Origin: Embiotoca jacksoni
Lineage: Eukaryota > Chordata > Actinopteri > Embiotocidae
Direction of reading: 5' to 3'
Assembly: GCA_022577435.1 (NCBI GenBank)
Contig: JAKOON010000011.1
Coordinates: 20,228,031-20,292,030 of the forward strand
Length of the DNA stretch: 64,000 nt
Below are positions 46,771 through 60,400 of this stretch, piece by piece. How positions within the stretch are numbered: position 1 is the first letter of the stretch; every line of letters begins with the position of its first letter. A model generated the notes under the pieces. That model worked only from the letters and a program-made list of their open reading frames with translations. It was not told the DNA's origin and ran no database searches. The position numbers and the translations under genes were made by a program.

Positions 46771-49700
46771 TCAATTCCAATGATTAAATATGTATAGTTC
46801 TTCATTATTAAATAGTTAAATAAATATACAGGCTACACCTGACCAAACCAGATTATTTATTTCTTTAACATGTTTGTGTAAGATTGCAGTAATAGGGGGA
46901 CGAGCAAATAACGTTAAATATTTACCTGCGATGAGCAGTCACCCATCTAAGTTGTCTTAAACTGGATCATTTCATGTGAAGAATAAATATGTTCGAGGCT
47001 TCATGTCTGTCATCCCACTCTGATAATGTCTGTATCTGTGTGTATTTGTCTGTTTTCTCCAGTCAACATGTCACAGCAGGTCCATTTTGTGAGAAGTAGA
47101 AATAAATAAGTTCAGCTGACCCTCAACTCCAACAACACAGCTGCCATCATGTTGTGGAGGACAAAGTGTCGACGCTATCTCCAGCCTGCTATCCTTGCCC
47201 CATCCATTTAATCCCTCAATCAGTAAAACATGGCCACCTCCACCCCAGCAGACAGAAAAGCATCCTGACAGGTGAAAACAGCTCGAAGGGAACCTTCATG
47301 TTCAGTAGTTAAAGCACCGGTGGACGACAAGACTCCTGGGAAATATCTGGAGAATATCTGGGAAAGTAAAGCTCTCCCCGGATCTTTAATTACAGTTCTT
47401 TTATTTTTGTTTTACCCTTTTGAATAATCACATAGCTACTGACTATATCAGAACACCTAGATTGGATATTCACCTCATTTTTTACTGCCTGGACATCGTA
47501 CCCACAAAATAAATAAAGATTTATTTCATGGGTGAAGATCATCTTCTATACCCCCAATAAAGCTGTTTTTCTCCCGTTTAAGTTTCCTCTCCGTGTCCTC
47601 TAGACGGAGAGAGGACCAAAGATTTGAGCTCATTTTACGGATGACAGAAGACACATTTCTGTTTTCTGGTGAAACCTTCAGTCTCTTTTCCACTTCCACG
47701 GTGTAACTATCAGACTGAAACCTTATTTCGGTGTGCAACTCCACTAGTTTTATCTTGACTCGGTGCATAATGTCTTTGTTCCTCACAGCAGCCACAGATC
47801 ATTCACCACGTAAACATTTTACCAGCAGCGCTGCTTTTTATTGGACTTTTAGTGGCTGCATTTAATGTCCATCTTCACAACCTGCTGCATCTGAAACATT
47901 AATATCAGTTAAATACATTCAGAGAATGAACATTAAGTGCACATTCATCACATACTCTAAGTATGAAGTTCTGTGGCTGCCACTTAACATAAATAAATAA
48001 ATATGTAAATCATCCCTCTAGATTTATTATACCAGTCTGCTCCCAGTATGAAATCCCAGAATACGCCTCACAGCTAGAAACAGTTCAGCTCAGATTCATA
48101 AACTGTAAATAACACTTCCTTTCCCAGTTAGATGTCATGAATAATAGAAATAATCTGTGTATAGGAACATAAATGCCATCGCTAGAACGTGCTGTGCCTT
48201 GCAATAATCATATTAGGTTGTTTACCCATTAGTTTTACGTGTTCCACCAACGTGAGCCTGATGTTCGAAGTGTGTTGAAAGTGCCTCAGTCGTGATTATT
48301 GGTGCTAAACTTTTGCTCTTTGTTCAGTCATGGAAGCCTTCGAGCGGGTCATTAACCACAGATACTGACACGGTGCTCAGACGGCTCGCTGTTCACTATA
48401 CACCAGGGGGTGCCCATCAATCAGGGTTAGAGGCACAGCCGAGTGACAGATGCTTGATGGGTGATGACACTAAATATGCTGTCAGTCGGCCAGAGACTAA
48501 AGCCAGACTCAGTCAGCGAGCCTCGTTAAATGACAGAAGCGGCTTCCACTTCATTTTCTGATGGAATAATCATATGGCAGGAAGATGTGCGGATGTATTC
48601 TGCATTTCACTGTCCTGCAAACAGTGATGGAATTCCTGAGAATTGAATATTACTTGAAGGAAAATCTCAAGGAGAAACTCATGAATTATGTTTTGGGAGT
48701 CTGAGTTTGTCCATAGTTGTTGTGACATGTAAAGCATGCAGCTATAAACAAGGTCAAGGATAATGGTTCTCTGTGTAAATGATGGTCTTTTTGTCCACCT
48801 ATCGCCTCCTCATACTTACGTTGCCTTCTGTCCAAAACTGTGACCTTGAGGCTCAACTGTTCGCCCTTGGGGATCTTGTCTTGCACTAGAGTCAATTATG
48901 TTGCGGTAATGCATTATGTTAGGTGGCATTCCCTGGACAATCAGTCATTGTCTGCTGAAGCTGGTTGCACTGGCTCATCCTCCTCATCTCCCATTCCATT
49001 ACACTGCAGCCCAGGTGGGGCTCTGTGGAAAAGCACCATGCCTGCTCCTGACAAGGTCACCCTGCACTGTGAATGGCCAGTGCACGAATATCTACGATCG
49101 CATGTCTCAGGATCACTTATGGAAAGATTTCATCTTCAGCAGAGGATTTGCTTTTTGCTGACGAACATTTCAGTATCTTTTGAGGATTTTGTCAACGTTC
49201 CTTCTGTATCATCTGGACATTTTTTATCATATGCAGAATTTGCAAATTACTTTTGCCTATTGCACTATTTTAATGAAATCCCTGCCATTCAACAATAGCT
49301 CCTGTTTCATGTTTTGTAAAATGAAATCACATGCGGGGAGAGTGGCGCGAAGACAGAGCAGAAAGAAAGCATTTACAATTACTGTATGAGTCGAGTCACA
49401 ACAGCGCTTTGAAAAGCCAGATCAATACCATTTCTGTGACCAATTCTACAGTTCTCTGGGTCGGTTGCCTCCGTAGTAATGAAGCTGTTTTCTCCACACA
49501 GCCTTCAGTCTTTGCTGTACAGTCACTGGTGGCAATATTACGGCAATATATTTGATAATCCCGTGGGCATGTCGACATTTCCTGGTCGGCAGTCGATCAG
49601 CTCGATCATGGTGGCAGTAAGAAGTTATACGAGTGGAAAATGTAACATGTAAATTGTATTTGGAAGTTAATTTTTGACTCAGATTCTGACACAGTGGCTG

Positions 49701-50907
49701 AGCCTTTGTTATCCACTGTTTGGAAATGAATTCATACAGTGCAGCTTACAATTGCATCTTCGGAGACTATTACAGAAGAGTATACCAGATCCAACCAGCT
49801 CTGGATTTTCATTTTGCCCCTTTTCTAGAAGCCAGGTTTTTTTGGAGCAGATGGTTAGTTTGCACAGGGTCAGTCCGGCCCTCCACTTTGCCCTCCTGTC
49901 GTGCAGTTTTTGTATGAAGTCAGCAAACAGTCAATCACCATCATGAAAGATCCCACGTAGAGCTGCAGTTTGTCCTTGCAGAAACGGAGATGGTGCAGCC
50001 AGACTGATCCGAGATGTGACGATAGTGAAACCTGAACCATCGGGTCCCTGTATTTTTGCACGTATGTTTTCATGGCACACAGTATGGAGTGTGAGGATGC
50101 ACATTTACATTAAAAGCATATTGGTTGATGAGAAAACCTCAACCTATGTAAACAGTTGAGCCGTCCAAGTTGCCTTTACAAATGTTTTTAAAGGTTTAAA
50201 AATGCAATTGTCTGACAGAAAATGTTGAGAAACATAAAGAAAGCTGTCTTTGGGCACCTTGCAGTCTGTTGCTTTGTCATTTTCACTGAACGACTATCCT
50301 GTGGCTGGATTTCTAAATAACAGCAGATGCTCTCATCCTATTGAAAAAGCTGTTTGAAACCAGGAGTCTGAGATAACTGCCTTCTTTCTGTCAGGACGTC
50401 CAACAGACAATCACCTGGGTATCATTCAGTAAGAGTTCACTGAGACTCCTCTCCAGAATGATGACATTGATTGTGAAACAAACATTTAGCTTACTGTTCT
50501 CAAATACACTTACACTTTCGAGTAAATAGAAAATAGAAAGCTGTCAAGCTAATTGAAATTTTTAGGGATGTAAGCACTAGGAAACTTCCTTCCTGAAGCA
50601 CGTTCCTCCAAAAAGGATGATGTAACTTTTCTGACATTGGCAGTTTTGCAACTTTTTCATGTTCCTCTTTTTAATTTTTCCATATATTGGACAAAAAAAA
50701 TATGAACTAATGTGTTTCTCAAGAAATGCACACACACTGGTGAGAAGTGTGCGGTCATACTCTGTCTGTTCTTGCCTGATTATTAAACTCTGCTTTAGTT
50801 TGGTAAACATTTGCAAAAGGATACTTATCTCTAAATGTTACTTAAATCTGTGAACTCTGTTCTCCCCAAGGAAAAAGATTTGAAGGGTTTTTGTAGTATT
50901 CTCAGTG
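46771..50907. other. Gene-free region
   Basis: No recognisable exon or mobile element. A minus-strand 89-codon frame at 47526-47795 has no ATG at its 5' end and no recognised domain. The segment 48290-48560 and the stretch 48900-49260 have balanced composition and no repeats, and might be conserved non-coding DNA. Confidence 0.5.
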
Positions 50908-51021
50908 TAGGTAGGTAGGTATGGTAGGTATGGTAGGTAGTTACTTTATTAATCCCCGAGGGGAAATTTTTTTCGCTACAGCAGCATACAGAAGCAATAA
51001 GATAATAATAGAAATAATAGA

Positions 51022-51116
51022 ATAAAATAATAGAATAGAATAGAATAGAATAGAATAGAATAGAATAGAATAGAATAGAATAGAATAGAATAGAATAGAA
51101 TAGAATAGAATAATAG
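51022..51116. repeat. (AGAAT)n microsatellite in the LINE 3' UTR
   Basis: About 17 perfect AGAAT units grow out of an AATAGAAATAAT stretch. They lie in the untranslated 3' end of the LINE. Confidence 0.95.
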
Positions 51117-51312
51117 AAAAGCAATAAAATAGCAGTAAATAGCAGTAGAAAATATAAATATAAAATATAAAATGCACAGTATATACAGTACAGTATATAT
51201 ATCTATATATATTATATACAAACAAACCAAGAAACACAGTCAACAGTGTTCTTGTACTGTGATGGATTTTGCCAGAGGTGAGTTATTGTACAGTCTTAAT
51301 GCAGTGGGCAGG

Positions 51313-51671
51313 AATGATCTCCTGTATCTGGAATGATCTCCTGTATCTGGAATGATCTCCTGTATCAGGAATGATCTCCTGTATCTGGAGTGATCTCCTG
51401 TATCTGGAATGATCTCCTGTATCAGGAATGATCTCCTGTATCTGGAATGATCTCCTGTATCTGGAATGATCTCCTGTATCAGGAATGATCTCCTGTATCT
51501 GGAATGATCTCTTGTATCTGGAGTGATCTCCTGTATCTGGAATGATCTCCTGTATCTGGAATGATCTCCTGTATCTGGAATGATCTCCTGTATCTGGAAT
51601 GATCTCCTGTATCAGGAATGATCTCCTGTATCTGGAATGATCTCCTGTATCAGGAATGATCTCCTGTATCT
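51313..51671. repeat. 19-bp tandem array expanded from the LINE ORF end
   Basis: About 18 copies of GATCTCCTGTATCTGGAAT, some with CAGGAAT or CTGGAGT instead. On the minus strand the array begins exactly where the LINE reads CHKDRYRRSFL, so a DRYRRSF-coding 19-mer has been amplified. Since 19 is not a multiple of three, the frame is lost. Confidence 0.95.
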
Positions 51672-52247
51672 GTCCTTGTGACAGCGGAGCTGAAGGAATC
51701 TTTTAGAGAAAGTGCTCCTCTGTCCCTGCAGCAGGTGGTGGAGAGGGTGGTCAGGATTATCCAATATGGATAATAGTTTGTTCAGCGTCCTCCTCTCCAC
51801 CACCTTTTCCAGACTATCTAGTTTGTAGCCGATGATGGAGCCGGCCTTCTTAACCAGTTTGTTAAGTCTGTTGGTGTCTCCGGCTCCAATGTTGCTCCCC
51901 CAGCAGACCACAGTGAAGTACAATGCACTGGCCACAACAGATGGTAGAACATCTCCAACATCTCGCTGCACACATTGAAGGATCGAAGTTTCCTCAAGAA
52001 AAAGAGTCGACTCATCCCCTTCTTGTAGACAGCGTTGATGTTGGTCTTCCAGTTCAGTCTGTTGTCATGGAGACACCAGGTACTTGTACTCCTCAACCAT
52101 GTCCACCTCCTCTCCCAGAACTCTCAGCGGTTGTGGAGCCGTCGTCTTCCTCCTGAAGTCGACCACCATCTCTCTGGTCTTGGCCACGTTCAGGAGGAGG
52201 TGATTCCTTCCCGCCCACGCCACAAAGTCCTCCACTACTGCCCTGTA

Positions 52248-52438
52248 CTCCTCCTCCTGTCCATCCCTTATACATCCTACCACTGACTCCTCCTCCCGTC
52301 CATCCCTTATACACCGTCCACTGACTCCTCCTCCCGTCCATCCCTTATACACCGTCCACTGACTCCTCCTCCCGTCCATCCCTTATACACCGTCCACTGA
52401 CTCCTCCTCCCGTCCATCCCTTATACACCGTCCACTGC
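52248..52438. repeat. 38-bp tandem array next to the LINE catalytic motif
   Basis: About five copies of a 38-bp unit (ACTCCTCCTCCCGTCCATCC then CTTATACACCGTCCACTG). On the minus strand it repeats the codons just after the FSDD motif (GCIRDGQEEE). It separates motif C from the rest of the reverse transcriptase. Confidence 0.93.
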
Positions 52439-53402
52439 AGAGTCATCAGAGAACTTCTGCAGATGTCTTGACTCTGAGTTGTAGTGGAAGTCAGTTGTGT
52501 AGAAGGTGAACAGGAAGGAGACAGAACAGTTCCCTGAGGAGCTCCAGTACCACCGACCACCGTATCAGACAGCACACTGCCCAGACGGACAAACTGTGGT
52601 CTGCCTGTCAGGTAGTCATTGATCCAGGAGACGGTGGACGTGTCCACCCCCACCACCCGCAGCTTCTCACTCAGCAGCAGTGGTTGGATGGTGTTGAATG
52701 CACTGGAGAAATCAAAGAAAGTGATTCTCACAGAGTCACCGGTTCCATCCAGGTGAGACTGAGCTCGTTGCAGCAGGTAGATGATGGCGTCGTCCACTCC
52801 CACATGAGGCTGGTACGCAAACTGCAGAGGGTCCAGTGAAGATTTCACCAGCGGCCTGAGGTGGGCCAAGACCAGCCTCTCCAGCACCTTCATCACATGA
52901 AATGTGAGGGCAACCGGTCGGTAGTCGTTGAGGCCAGATGGAGTCGTCTTCTTGGGGACAGGAACCAGGCAGGACGTCTTCCACAGCACCGGGACCTCCT
53001 CCTGCTTCAGGCTCAGGTTGAAGAGGTGTTGTAGGACCTCAGCCAGCTGGACGGCGCAGGTCTTCAGGACCACGGGGCTGATGCCGTCAGGTCTTCAGGA
53101 CCACGGGGCTGATGCCGTCAGGTCCTGCAGCCTTGCGCTGGTGGAGTCTCTCCAGCTGTCTCCTAACCTGGCCAGTCGTCACAGAGAGGGGGTTGAGGGG
53201 TGGGGTGGGGTGGGGGTGGAGGGGGGGTCATGGTGTCGATGGAGGAAGAGCCCTTTGAGATTGAGGGCTCTATGCAGTTCACCAGGGGGCGCAGAGGGGG
53301 GAGGAGGGGAGGCAGCAGAGGTGTTTGGGAGGTGTGAGGTGTGGAGGAGACAGATGAGGGTGGTGAACTAAACCTGTTGAAGAAACAGTTTAGTTCATTT
53401 GA

Positions 53403-53553
53403 CCTCTCCAGGTTCCCCCTGGTTGTTCCTCTCCAGGTTCCCCCCGGTTGTTCCTCTCCAGGTTCCCCCTGGTTGTTCCTCTCCAGGTTCCCCCTGGTTG
53501 TTCCTCTCCAGGTTCCCCCTGGTTGTTCCTCTCCAGGTTCCCCCTGGTTGTCT
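53403..53553. repeat. 25-bp tandem array in the LINE linker region
   Basis: Six copies of CTCTCCAGGTTCCCCCTGGT followed by TGTTC, one with a T-to-C change. A further direct duplication of about 31 bp lies nearby at 53062-53123 (GTCTTCAGGACCACGGGGCT core). Confidence 0.93.
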
Positions 53554-53849
53554 CTCTCTCCCCTTGAACCCAGTAATCTCCTTCATACCGGTCCACACCT
53601 CGCTCACGTTGTTCTGCTGGAGTTTATCCTCCAGCTTCCTCCTGTAGGAGTCCTTGCACTCCCTGAGCTTCTCCTTCAGGTGGCGCTGCACTCTCCTGAG
53701 CTCCTCCCTGTCCCCAGACCTGAAGGCTGCTTTCTTCTTATTAAGAATATAATGTATATATAGTGTATAATGTCTTTCTGTGTATCTGTGTCACAGCTTG
53801 GTGGACCCACCAAATGTACAGTTTGTGTTCAAAGGGCCAGGCTCACTTG

Positions 53850-53998
53850 GACTATTCCGCCACACCCCCTCGGAGTGGTACGTCCCATTGTTCACCTGGA
53901 CTATTCTGCCACACCCCCCCCCCCCGGAGTGGTACGTCCCATTGTTCACCTGGACTATTCTGCCACACCCCCCCGGAGTGGTACGTCCCATTGCTCAG
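53850..53998. repeat. About 50-bp tandem repeat with C-tract, 3 copies
   Basis: Three units share GGACTATTC, GCCACACCCC, a C-tract of variable length (up to 12 C), GGAGTGGTACGTCCCATTG and TTCACCT. Length differences lie mainly in the C-tract. The array abuts the 5' end of the LINE fragment. Confidence 0.9.
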
Positions 53999-54461
53999 GT
54001 GTGAGCCTGTATACCTGTGCAGGGCAGCTCTCCTCTGCCACAATATGCTGGAGGTGGTAGTCGTGAATGTGTTCCAGCGTTTGAAGACTTCATGTGTGCG
54101 TCCGTTGAGCTGTAAGTAAGACGACTGCCGATGTTACGTCACTCTCTGGTCGTAGTCCTTCATCATGTTGTCTGTTGTAGCCTGTGATGCTGAATGCTAG
54201 CGCGATGTAGCATCCATTCATTCTGCACATGTGGCTTAATTAACACTGCATGTTTCCTTCAGTGCTCTGTTGACATCTTGTTTAGTTAATCACTGATGTA
54301 TGATATGTGTTCCTGAGTCTCATCGTTTCAAGTATCCTGGTTTTATTTCTTGAATTGATGTGGACACTTTGTGTTAGTTATGTCACATGGCGTCGAGTTA
54401 CCATTAACTTATTCTTAAGTTACATTATTCTTACGTTGTGTATTCTTCTTCTGTTTCAGAA

Positions 54462-54497
<36 letters not shown>

Positions 54498-57400
54498 ATG
54501 CAAACAAACCCCCTCCGTTCTGTATGACTAAGTAAGTTGAATAAAAGCTCTTTCACGGGAACCTCATGACTCAGTCGTGATTTGACCAGTCACTTCAGTG
54601 GAACCCCAGTTTATCAGAGACCACAGTCAACCAATCTCTTCGTTTCAGTTTGTCTGAGGTCCTTCTGTGGCTGAACACATTTGTGTGGTGGCTGTATCCT
54701 CCTTGTTCCTGTGACCTTGTTTCCAAGATAAACTTCCAGACAAAAAGAAGGCGGCCCACCTCACCTGTCTGAGGAGATGAGCAGCAGTGTTCGGTCTGCT
54801 GCACCTCAGTCTCTACCTCTGGGTATGCTGAACATCATCCCTCTGGGGAGTCGGGGGGGGGGGGGAGGGCAGGGAGTCTGTGCAGTGTTACTTACTAGAT
54901 ATAGTTCAGCTCATTTCTACCCAGTGTGCTGAGCTGAGCTGCTGGAAAGAGGCTGAGTTCATGGTCACAGGATTACTGTTCGAGGAGCTGGAGGGATGTG
55001 AGGACACGCATGACTTGTAAAGTCTATTTTAGGTGCAGAATAACAGACAAATCCTTCATGCTACACATTCATATAAATTGTACACAGTATTCTGTATATT
55101 ATATGAATCTTTGTAGTTTACACTATACGATGGGGAAGACGTCAATCAACTGAGTTTATGCGACTGAAAAATCTTTTCAAATGAAGTGTTTTTGCTCTTT
55201 GAGGCATTCCTCGAGCTTTGAGCTGTTTCACCACCAACTAATTAGTTTTTATTTTTCCCAGTTTTTTCAAATTTTTTTTTTTCTTCTGGTGGGAGAATAG
55301 TGTCCAACAACAGCACACTCCAAATCCAGCCTCTTTACTATGCATACTGCCTGCTTTGGATATACTTTATTATTATTTATTATTGCAAATGAAAAACCTG
55401 CTTAGAGTTACAATGAAGGATATTTGACACGGTATCCAGAAGTCGAGGAGAAAAGCAGGAATGTAGCAAATAACAAAAACGATAGCTCGCTTTTATTTAG
55501 TCATCCAGTAAGCCCTGACAGTGTCGTGAGACGACATTCTCTATGGAGCTTTTTTCCTGGCAGACTTCTGACTCAGGATTGCAGGAAAAGCACAGGAGGA
55601 AATAATAACATTAACAACGGCCCAATTCCATCAAGTATTTCAGCTCAAGTATTCCCATGAGCGAGCACACACAATAGCTGCGTACGAACTTCAGCTACCC
55701 GAACAAAGTATGCACTGTTGTGTGCAGTATGCACAAATGGCCCTTAAACTTTGACCCTGTTGGACATATCCAACGTCATTCTTAGCGCGGCATCTGAAGT
55801 AAAAGGAAAAGGGATTTGAGAAGCAGTGCTACACTCTCTGGACGGCTCAGACAATGTAATGTATGTTTCACGTACTATGGATTGGGACATACTAAATCTT
55901 TTTCTAAATACTAAATAGTATGGTAGTGTGGGTATTGGAACACCAGCATGTCCCGAGAAGAATACCTCGTGAATGCTCTTAAATCCACCCGAGGTGCACC
56001 TGCTACGACATGTTAAAATGTGGAGTGGTCTATTTTGTAGACGTTGCACATCCACACAGGTGCTTTCAATTATGTTGGTTGATTAGTCATCTTGTCATGT
56101 GGCTGTATGTGTATGAACAAACTAGTGCAGTGGCCTTATTTCATTTTGCATATTTGAAGCACTGAACAAAATGATTATCCTAACCTGACAAAATAAGTCG
56201 GCATACACACTAGAAAACATTTTCAATGGGCTGTTGACAGACACCGTGGTGCAATGCACAAATGAAGAGAGCTGATCTGAGCTGTGAAAATATGTAACCG
56301 ACCGGGACCAGTGATGAGAAACTCTTTTAAAAATGTTACGAAATCCTCTTAGCATAAACAGTTTTGCTTTTACTTTATTATATTTAATCAGCAGTGTTTC
56401 AAATGCAGCAGCTTGTTTCATGTCATCTGCATGCACATTGCAACATTTTCTGTTCGGGACGTTGGTCTGTGAAGGTTTGCACGGTTTATGTTTGAATAAA
56501 AAACCTCCTGCCTTTCAGATTTTTGGACAAATCGCAGCTTTAGTTCTTTTGAATTAAATGTAGTTTGGAGCCGCAGAGTAAATCCAGTAAATCTGCAGCT
56601 TCAGACTGAGCAGAGCTCTACTCATCCAAACTAATTTAAAACTTCAGCGTAATACAGCCAGAGGTAGACGTGGTTTACAGTTAGCTGTGCGGAAAGACAT
56701 ATTTGGCATCAAACTCTTTCTGGTGTTGACATGAAGTGAAACATTTCTGACTCAGCCTTTTAAATCTCCTTGAATGCCTGTTTTGAAGAACTAAAAGAAC
56801 CAAAGACAGCTGTGGGATATGTTTATTTAAATGCCTTTTAGATGTTCATCTTTGAATTATTGCCATTAAATGATCGTATATGTAAATGATCGTCTCAGAA
56901 ATGAGTCATAAAACATGAAATTTCCTTCCCTGTACTGCAAGGGATCCCTCTGGCTGTTAGTTACAGGCTTTGCTTAACTTTTTTTTGCCAGACAAGGACA
57001 TTCCCCATATATAATTTGATCTCTTATCAGTTAGTGAATACGTCCTCTTGATGCACGTCTCATCAAAGACCAAAAGAACAAAACCTCTCTTTGAAGGACG
57101 CTGACTGAACAGTTTTCAGTCAGCTGTAAAAGATACTGTTGGGAAACTAGGCTGTGAAAATTAATATAAAGAACTCTGTGTGAAAATGCTGATGGTAAAT
57201 ATTCTTGTGACATAATTAATCATGTTACATTTTTTTTTTTAAGTCTTTGGACTGTGAGGACTTTGCTGGATCTCCTTGAGACTGTCCGCCTCGGTGTGAA
57301 TCTGAGTGATGGGAACAGAAACACTTATGACTCGTGTCCTCAGGCATGTTTTTGATGGGTTCTCCTAAAATATGTCTGAAGAGCGAGTCTTGGAGCTAGA

Positions 57401-60400
57401 GGGAGAAAAGCTTTGTTCAGAATTTAGTTTTGGAGCCACAGATAACCTTTCAAATTAAGAGTTTCTGTTCATTTTCTTAAACTAGCAGTATAATTGCATA
57501 CTTTGGGTTTCTTTTATCTTCTAAAGCAGTCTTTGTTTCTGTTTCAACATCTCATGTCTTTGTCAAAGAGATTTAATTGGAAAATCAAATGGAACATTGT
57601 TTGGATTTTTCACAAAGACGTTATTGTGTTATTTGATTAACCTCGACTTCCTATTGAAGCAGGACACATCCTCCTTCAGCTGTGGCTGCTTTCAATCTCC
57701 CTCAACCATCTTCTGCACTCTCTTGCCCTTCAAGCAGAACCAATTCATATTTCTATCTCTGTCCATATCTTGTTAACGCTGCTGTCATCTCTCTTCTCAT
57801 CAGTGTTCTTGTCCCTTCTGTCACAGACTACTGAATAGGCAGTTATCGTCACACATCTGTTCCACATATATGGCCAGTAGGCACTTCTCCATCTCCAGTA
57901 ACAAGAATAAACATATGGTTGTATTAGGCACCAAAAGTACTCGGTACTGTTTAAGAAAAGGATGTTAGATTACGTACGTAGAGTTGAAATCAAACCAACA
58001 GTCACAGCAGTGGATGTGACAGCTGATGAAGGCAGTTAAGGCACATTAAAACGCTCACTGCCCACTTACCATAAGCTGCATCACCATGCTGCACATTTGT
58101 GTGACTTTCATATTCCCTCCATCACAACTGAGGCCCAAAAAATCCACTAAGAAATTAAAAAATAAATGTCTCAACAAATTTTAAAATGTTCATGTTTACA
58201 CACTATTAATCTATTTAATGAGGGGAAATGCATCGAAATCAGCATCTGGGTTGCAGATCTTAAAAACTTTCCATGACAGTTATTGATCCTGAGTATCATC
58301 ACTTTTCTTTGTTCAAAATTAACAGAATATGTCTCATTCCTCACTGCAGGAAAAATATGGACTACAAACAACTTGTTTTTCTGAATGACTTCCATGTAGT
58401 CAGGGCTGTCAGTTTCCTATACACAACACTTCCTACACTCCAGACCCTCAGCTGGGTCCCTTTCCAAAGACAGTCATGTTGACCTACATTCGTGGAGCCG
58501 TCATGTCGGAACTCAATTGTTTATTTGTAGAATTAGGTCACGAAATACTTCCGTCTCGCTCAGAAAACATCACAGGATGATCCATCAAAGCAGAATAAGA
58601 AGTTACATAATTTTGATCTCAGGGCAACAGAAGTAAAATGCATCCTTATATTATGTTTTATTAAACATCTTAGCTATCATTAAAACTGAAGTTACTGAGG
58701 GTAAATTCAAAACCATTACTAATACAAAAATGTGCAAATTGGCAAATGATTGATGAGAAAATCCTGACCTAATAATACACGAAAGTTTTCCTTCAGCTGT
58801 GCAACAGAAAGCCCCCAGCTGTGAGGTACAAGTCAATGTTAAGGTTCACAGTATTTAAACATTTATTTGTATGGTAATCCTCTGCTTATAAAGATTTGGA
58901 AGGTAATATTGCTTAATACTAGAAAAAAACCACGAGAGGAGGTTAACATCAATAATCTGGATGGTTATTTCCCTGGTGTGATGTCCTCCGAGTCAGAATC
59001 CTATTGGACTGATTCCTGTATTCCATGTATCCGAGTCACCCTCTAATAGACACCCAATTTCATGGAAATTAAAAGGATTGCTTCCTTTTGAAATGTAAAT
59101 TGGGTATGCAGATTTAGGATGAATCAAAATCTGCCTCCCCAGTTGACACAGTGAAATAAGCTTTTCATGACCCATTGCGTCTGTGCCAGTTGCCGACTCC
59201 AGACTCATTAAGGATCGGACACAACTCCAGGACAATTTTTATCGGAGAAGCAGCAGCATCTTAATTATTGCTTACCAAAACAAGTCACAGCCTTCAGATG
59301 TTCATCTTTGGTCACAGTTGACAGCTACTGTCGGAAAAAGAAAGAACGTCGATTTTAAACTCAACCTTTTCCCATAATAAGACGGAGAGGCCCGGGAGGT
59401 ACTTTTACAATGAACATTGATCCTTTTATCTGTAATATACCACTTTATATATTATATAAATATATTTACATATATATATATATATATATATGTAATATAT
59501 TATAATATAATATACCTTTTATGCCTGCAAACACACGACAGTTTAATTCATATGCACAACCCTCTCCCCACAAAATGCTTTATAATGTCATATTGCAGGC
59601 TTCCTCATTAAATAAAGATTGTCATGGACACCAAATAAATTTGATGCTTTAGTTGTGACTCGGGATATATTCTCTATGATGAATTACAAAGCGTCTCAGT
59701 TAACCAACAAATTATGGAAAGAGTAATTATTTTCATTTCAGAGCTAAACTGATCATATTGTGACGGCACACACAACAAAGATTAAATCATTATCAAGTGA
59801 ACAATTGCATATTCTTTGAAATCTGGTTAAAGATGATTTTTACTGATGAAGACAGTATAATTTTTCTTTTCGTGTCCAAGACAAGGTCTTTGTTAATCAG
59901 CAGGTGAAGAATAACTCTTATACAGCTATTTTTGAAAAGAATGTTTCCTGCTAAATTCCTTGTATAACTTGATAAGCGTTAGTTCATCCTACAACAGAAA
60001 CCGTGACTGTGACACTTGATATTCAACTCATGCCTGCCTGCTTCCAGTCAGCGGACAGGCAGCTCACAGCAAAGGGATTTCTAAACTAGGCAATTCCACG
60101 CACTCATCAGCTTTACTCCATCAGCAAGGAGATTTTCAGAAGATCTACATCTGTCTCTCTTGAGTGGAACAGCGAAGCTCGGACTGAGTTCTCATGATGT
60201 TTTTGTAAAGTACATAAACAAAACCCAGTTTCATGAATTAATCATACTTGATTACAGGAGATTTGGGTTTTTATGGGCAAAAAGCTACAGCATGAATTTG
60301 ACGCGGTCTTAAAGCGTAACATTTAAGATGGATCATCAGCCCTGCTGTCCTCCACGTTACAGACCTCTGGGACTCGAGGTCTGAGACATTCTCTAAGGAT

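Larger units (their letters stand above)
50908..53742 (-). mobile_element. 5'-truncated, broken L2/CR1-like LINE
   Basis: Read on the minus strand, this is the 3' half of a non-LTR retrotransposon ORF2. It starts with a coiled basic linker (LRECKDSYRRKLEDKLQQ, 53600-53700), then reverse-transcriptase blocks: DYRPVALTFHVMKVLERLV, FFDFSSAFNTIQP (motif A) and GAPQGTVLSP (motif B). A 1-base frameshift follows near 52520, and motif C (FSDD) is in the shifted frame. Further downstream are WAGRNHLLLNVAKTREMVVD, NRLNWKTNINAVYKKGMSRL and LNKLVKKAGSIIG in different frames. The 3' end has CCCCTCGGGGATTAATAAAG (within 50941-50966) and a (CTAC)n tail, typical of fish L2/CR1-like families. There is no endonuclease domain. 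Frameshifts and four internal tandem arrays show that it is inactive. The family name is by resemblance only. Confidence 0.85.

Noticed and set aside
47526..47795. Charged 89-codon minus-strand frame (about 47.5-47.8 kb)
   Set aside because: It opens at GTG, has no recognised domain, and no neighbouring exons or transposon ends were seen.
50941..51243. Aromatic low-complexity minus-strand frames (repeated SILFY)
   Set aside because: Translation of the (AGAAT)n microsatellite in the LINE 3' UTR.
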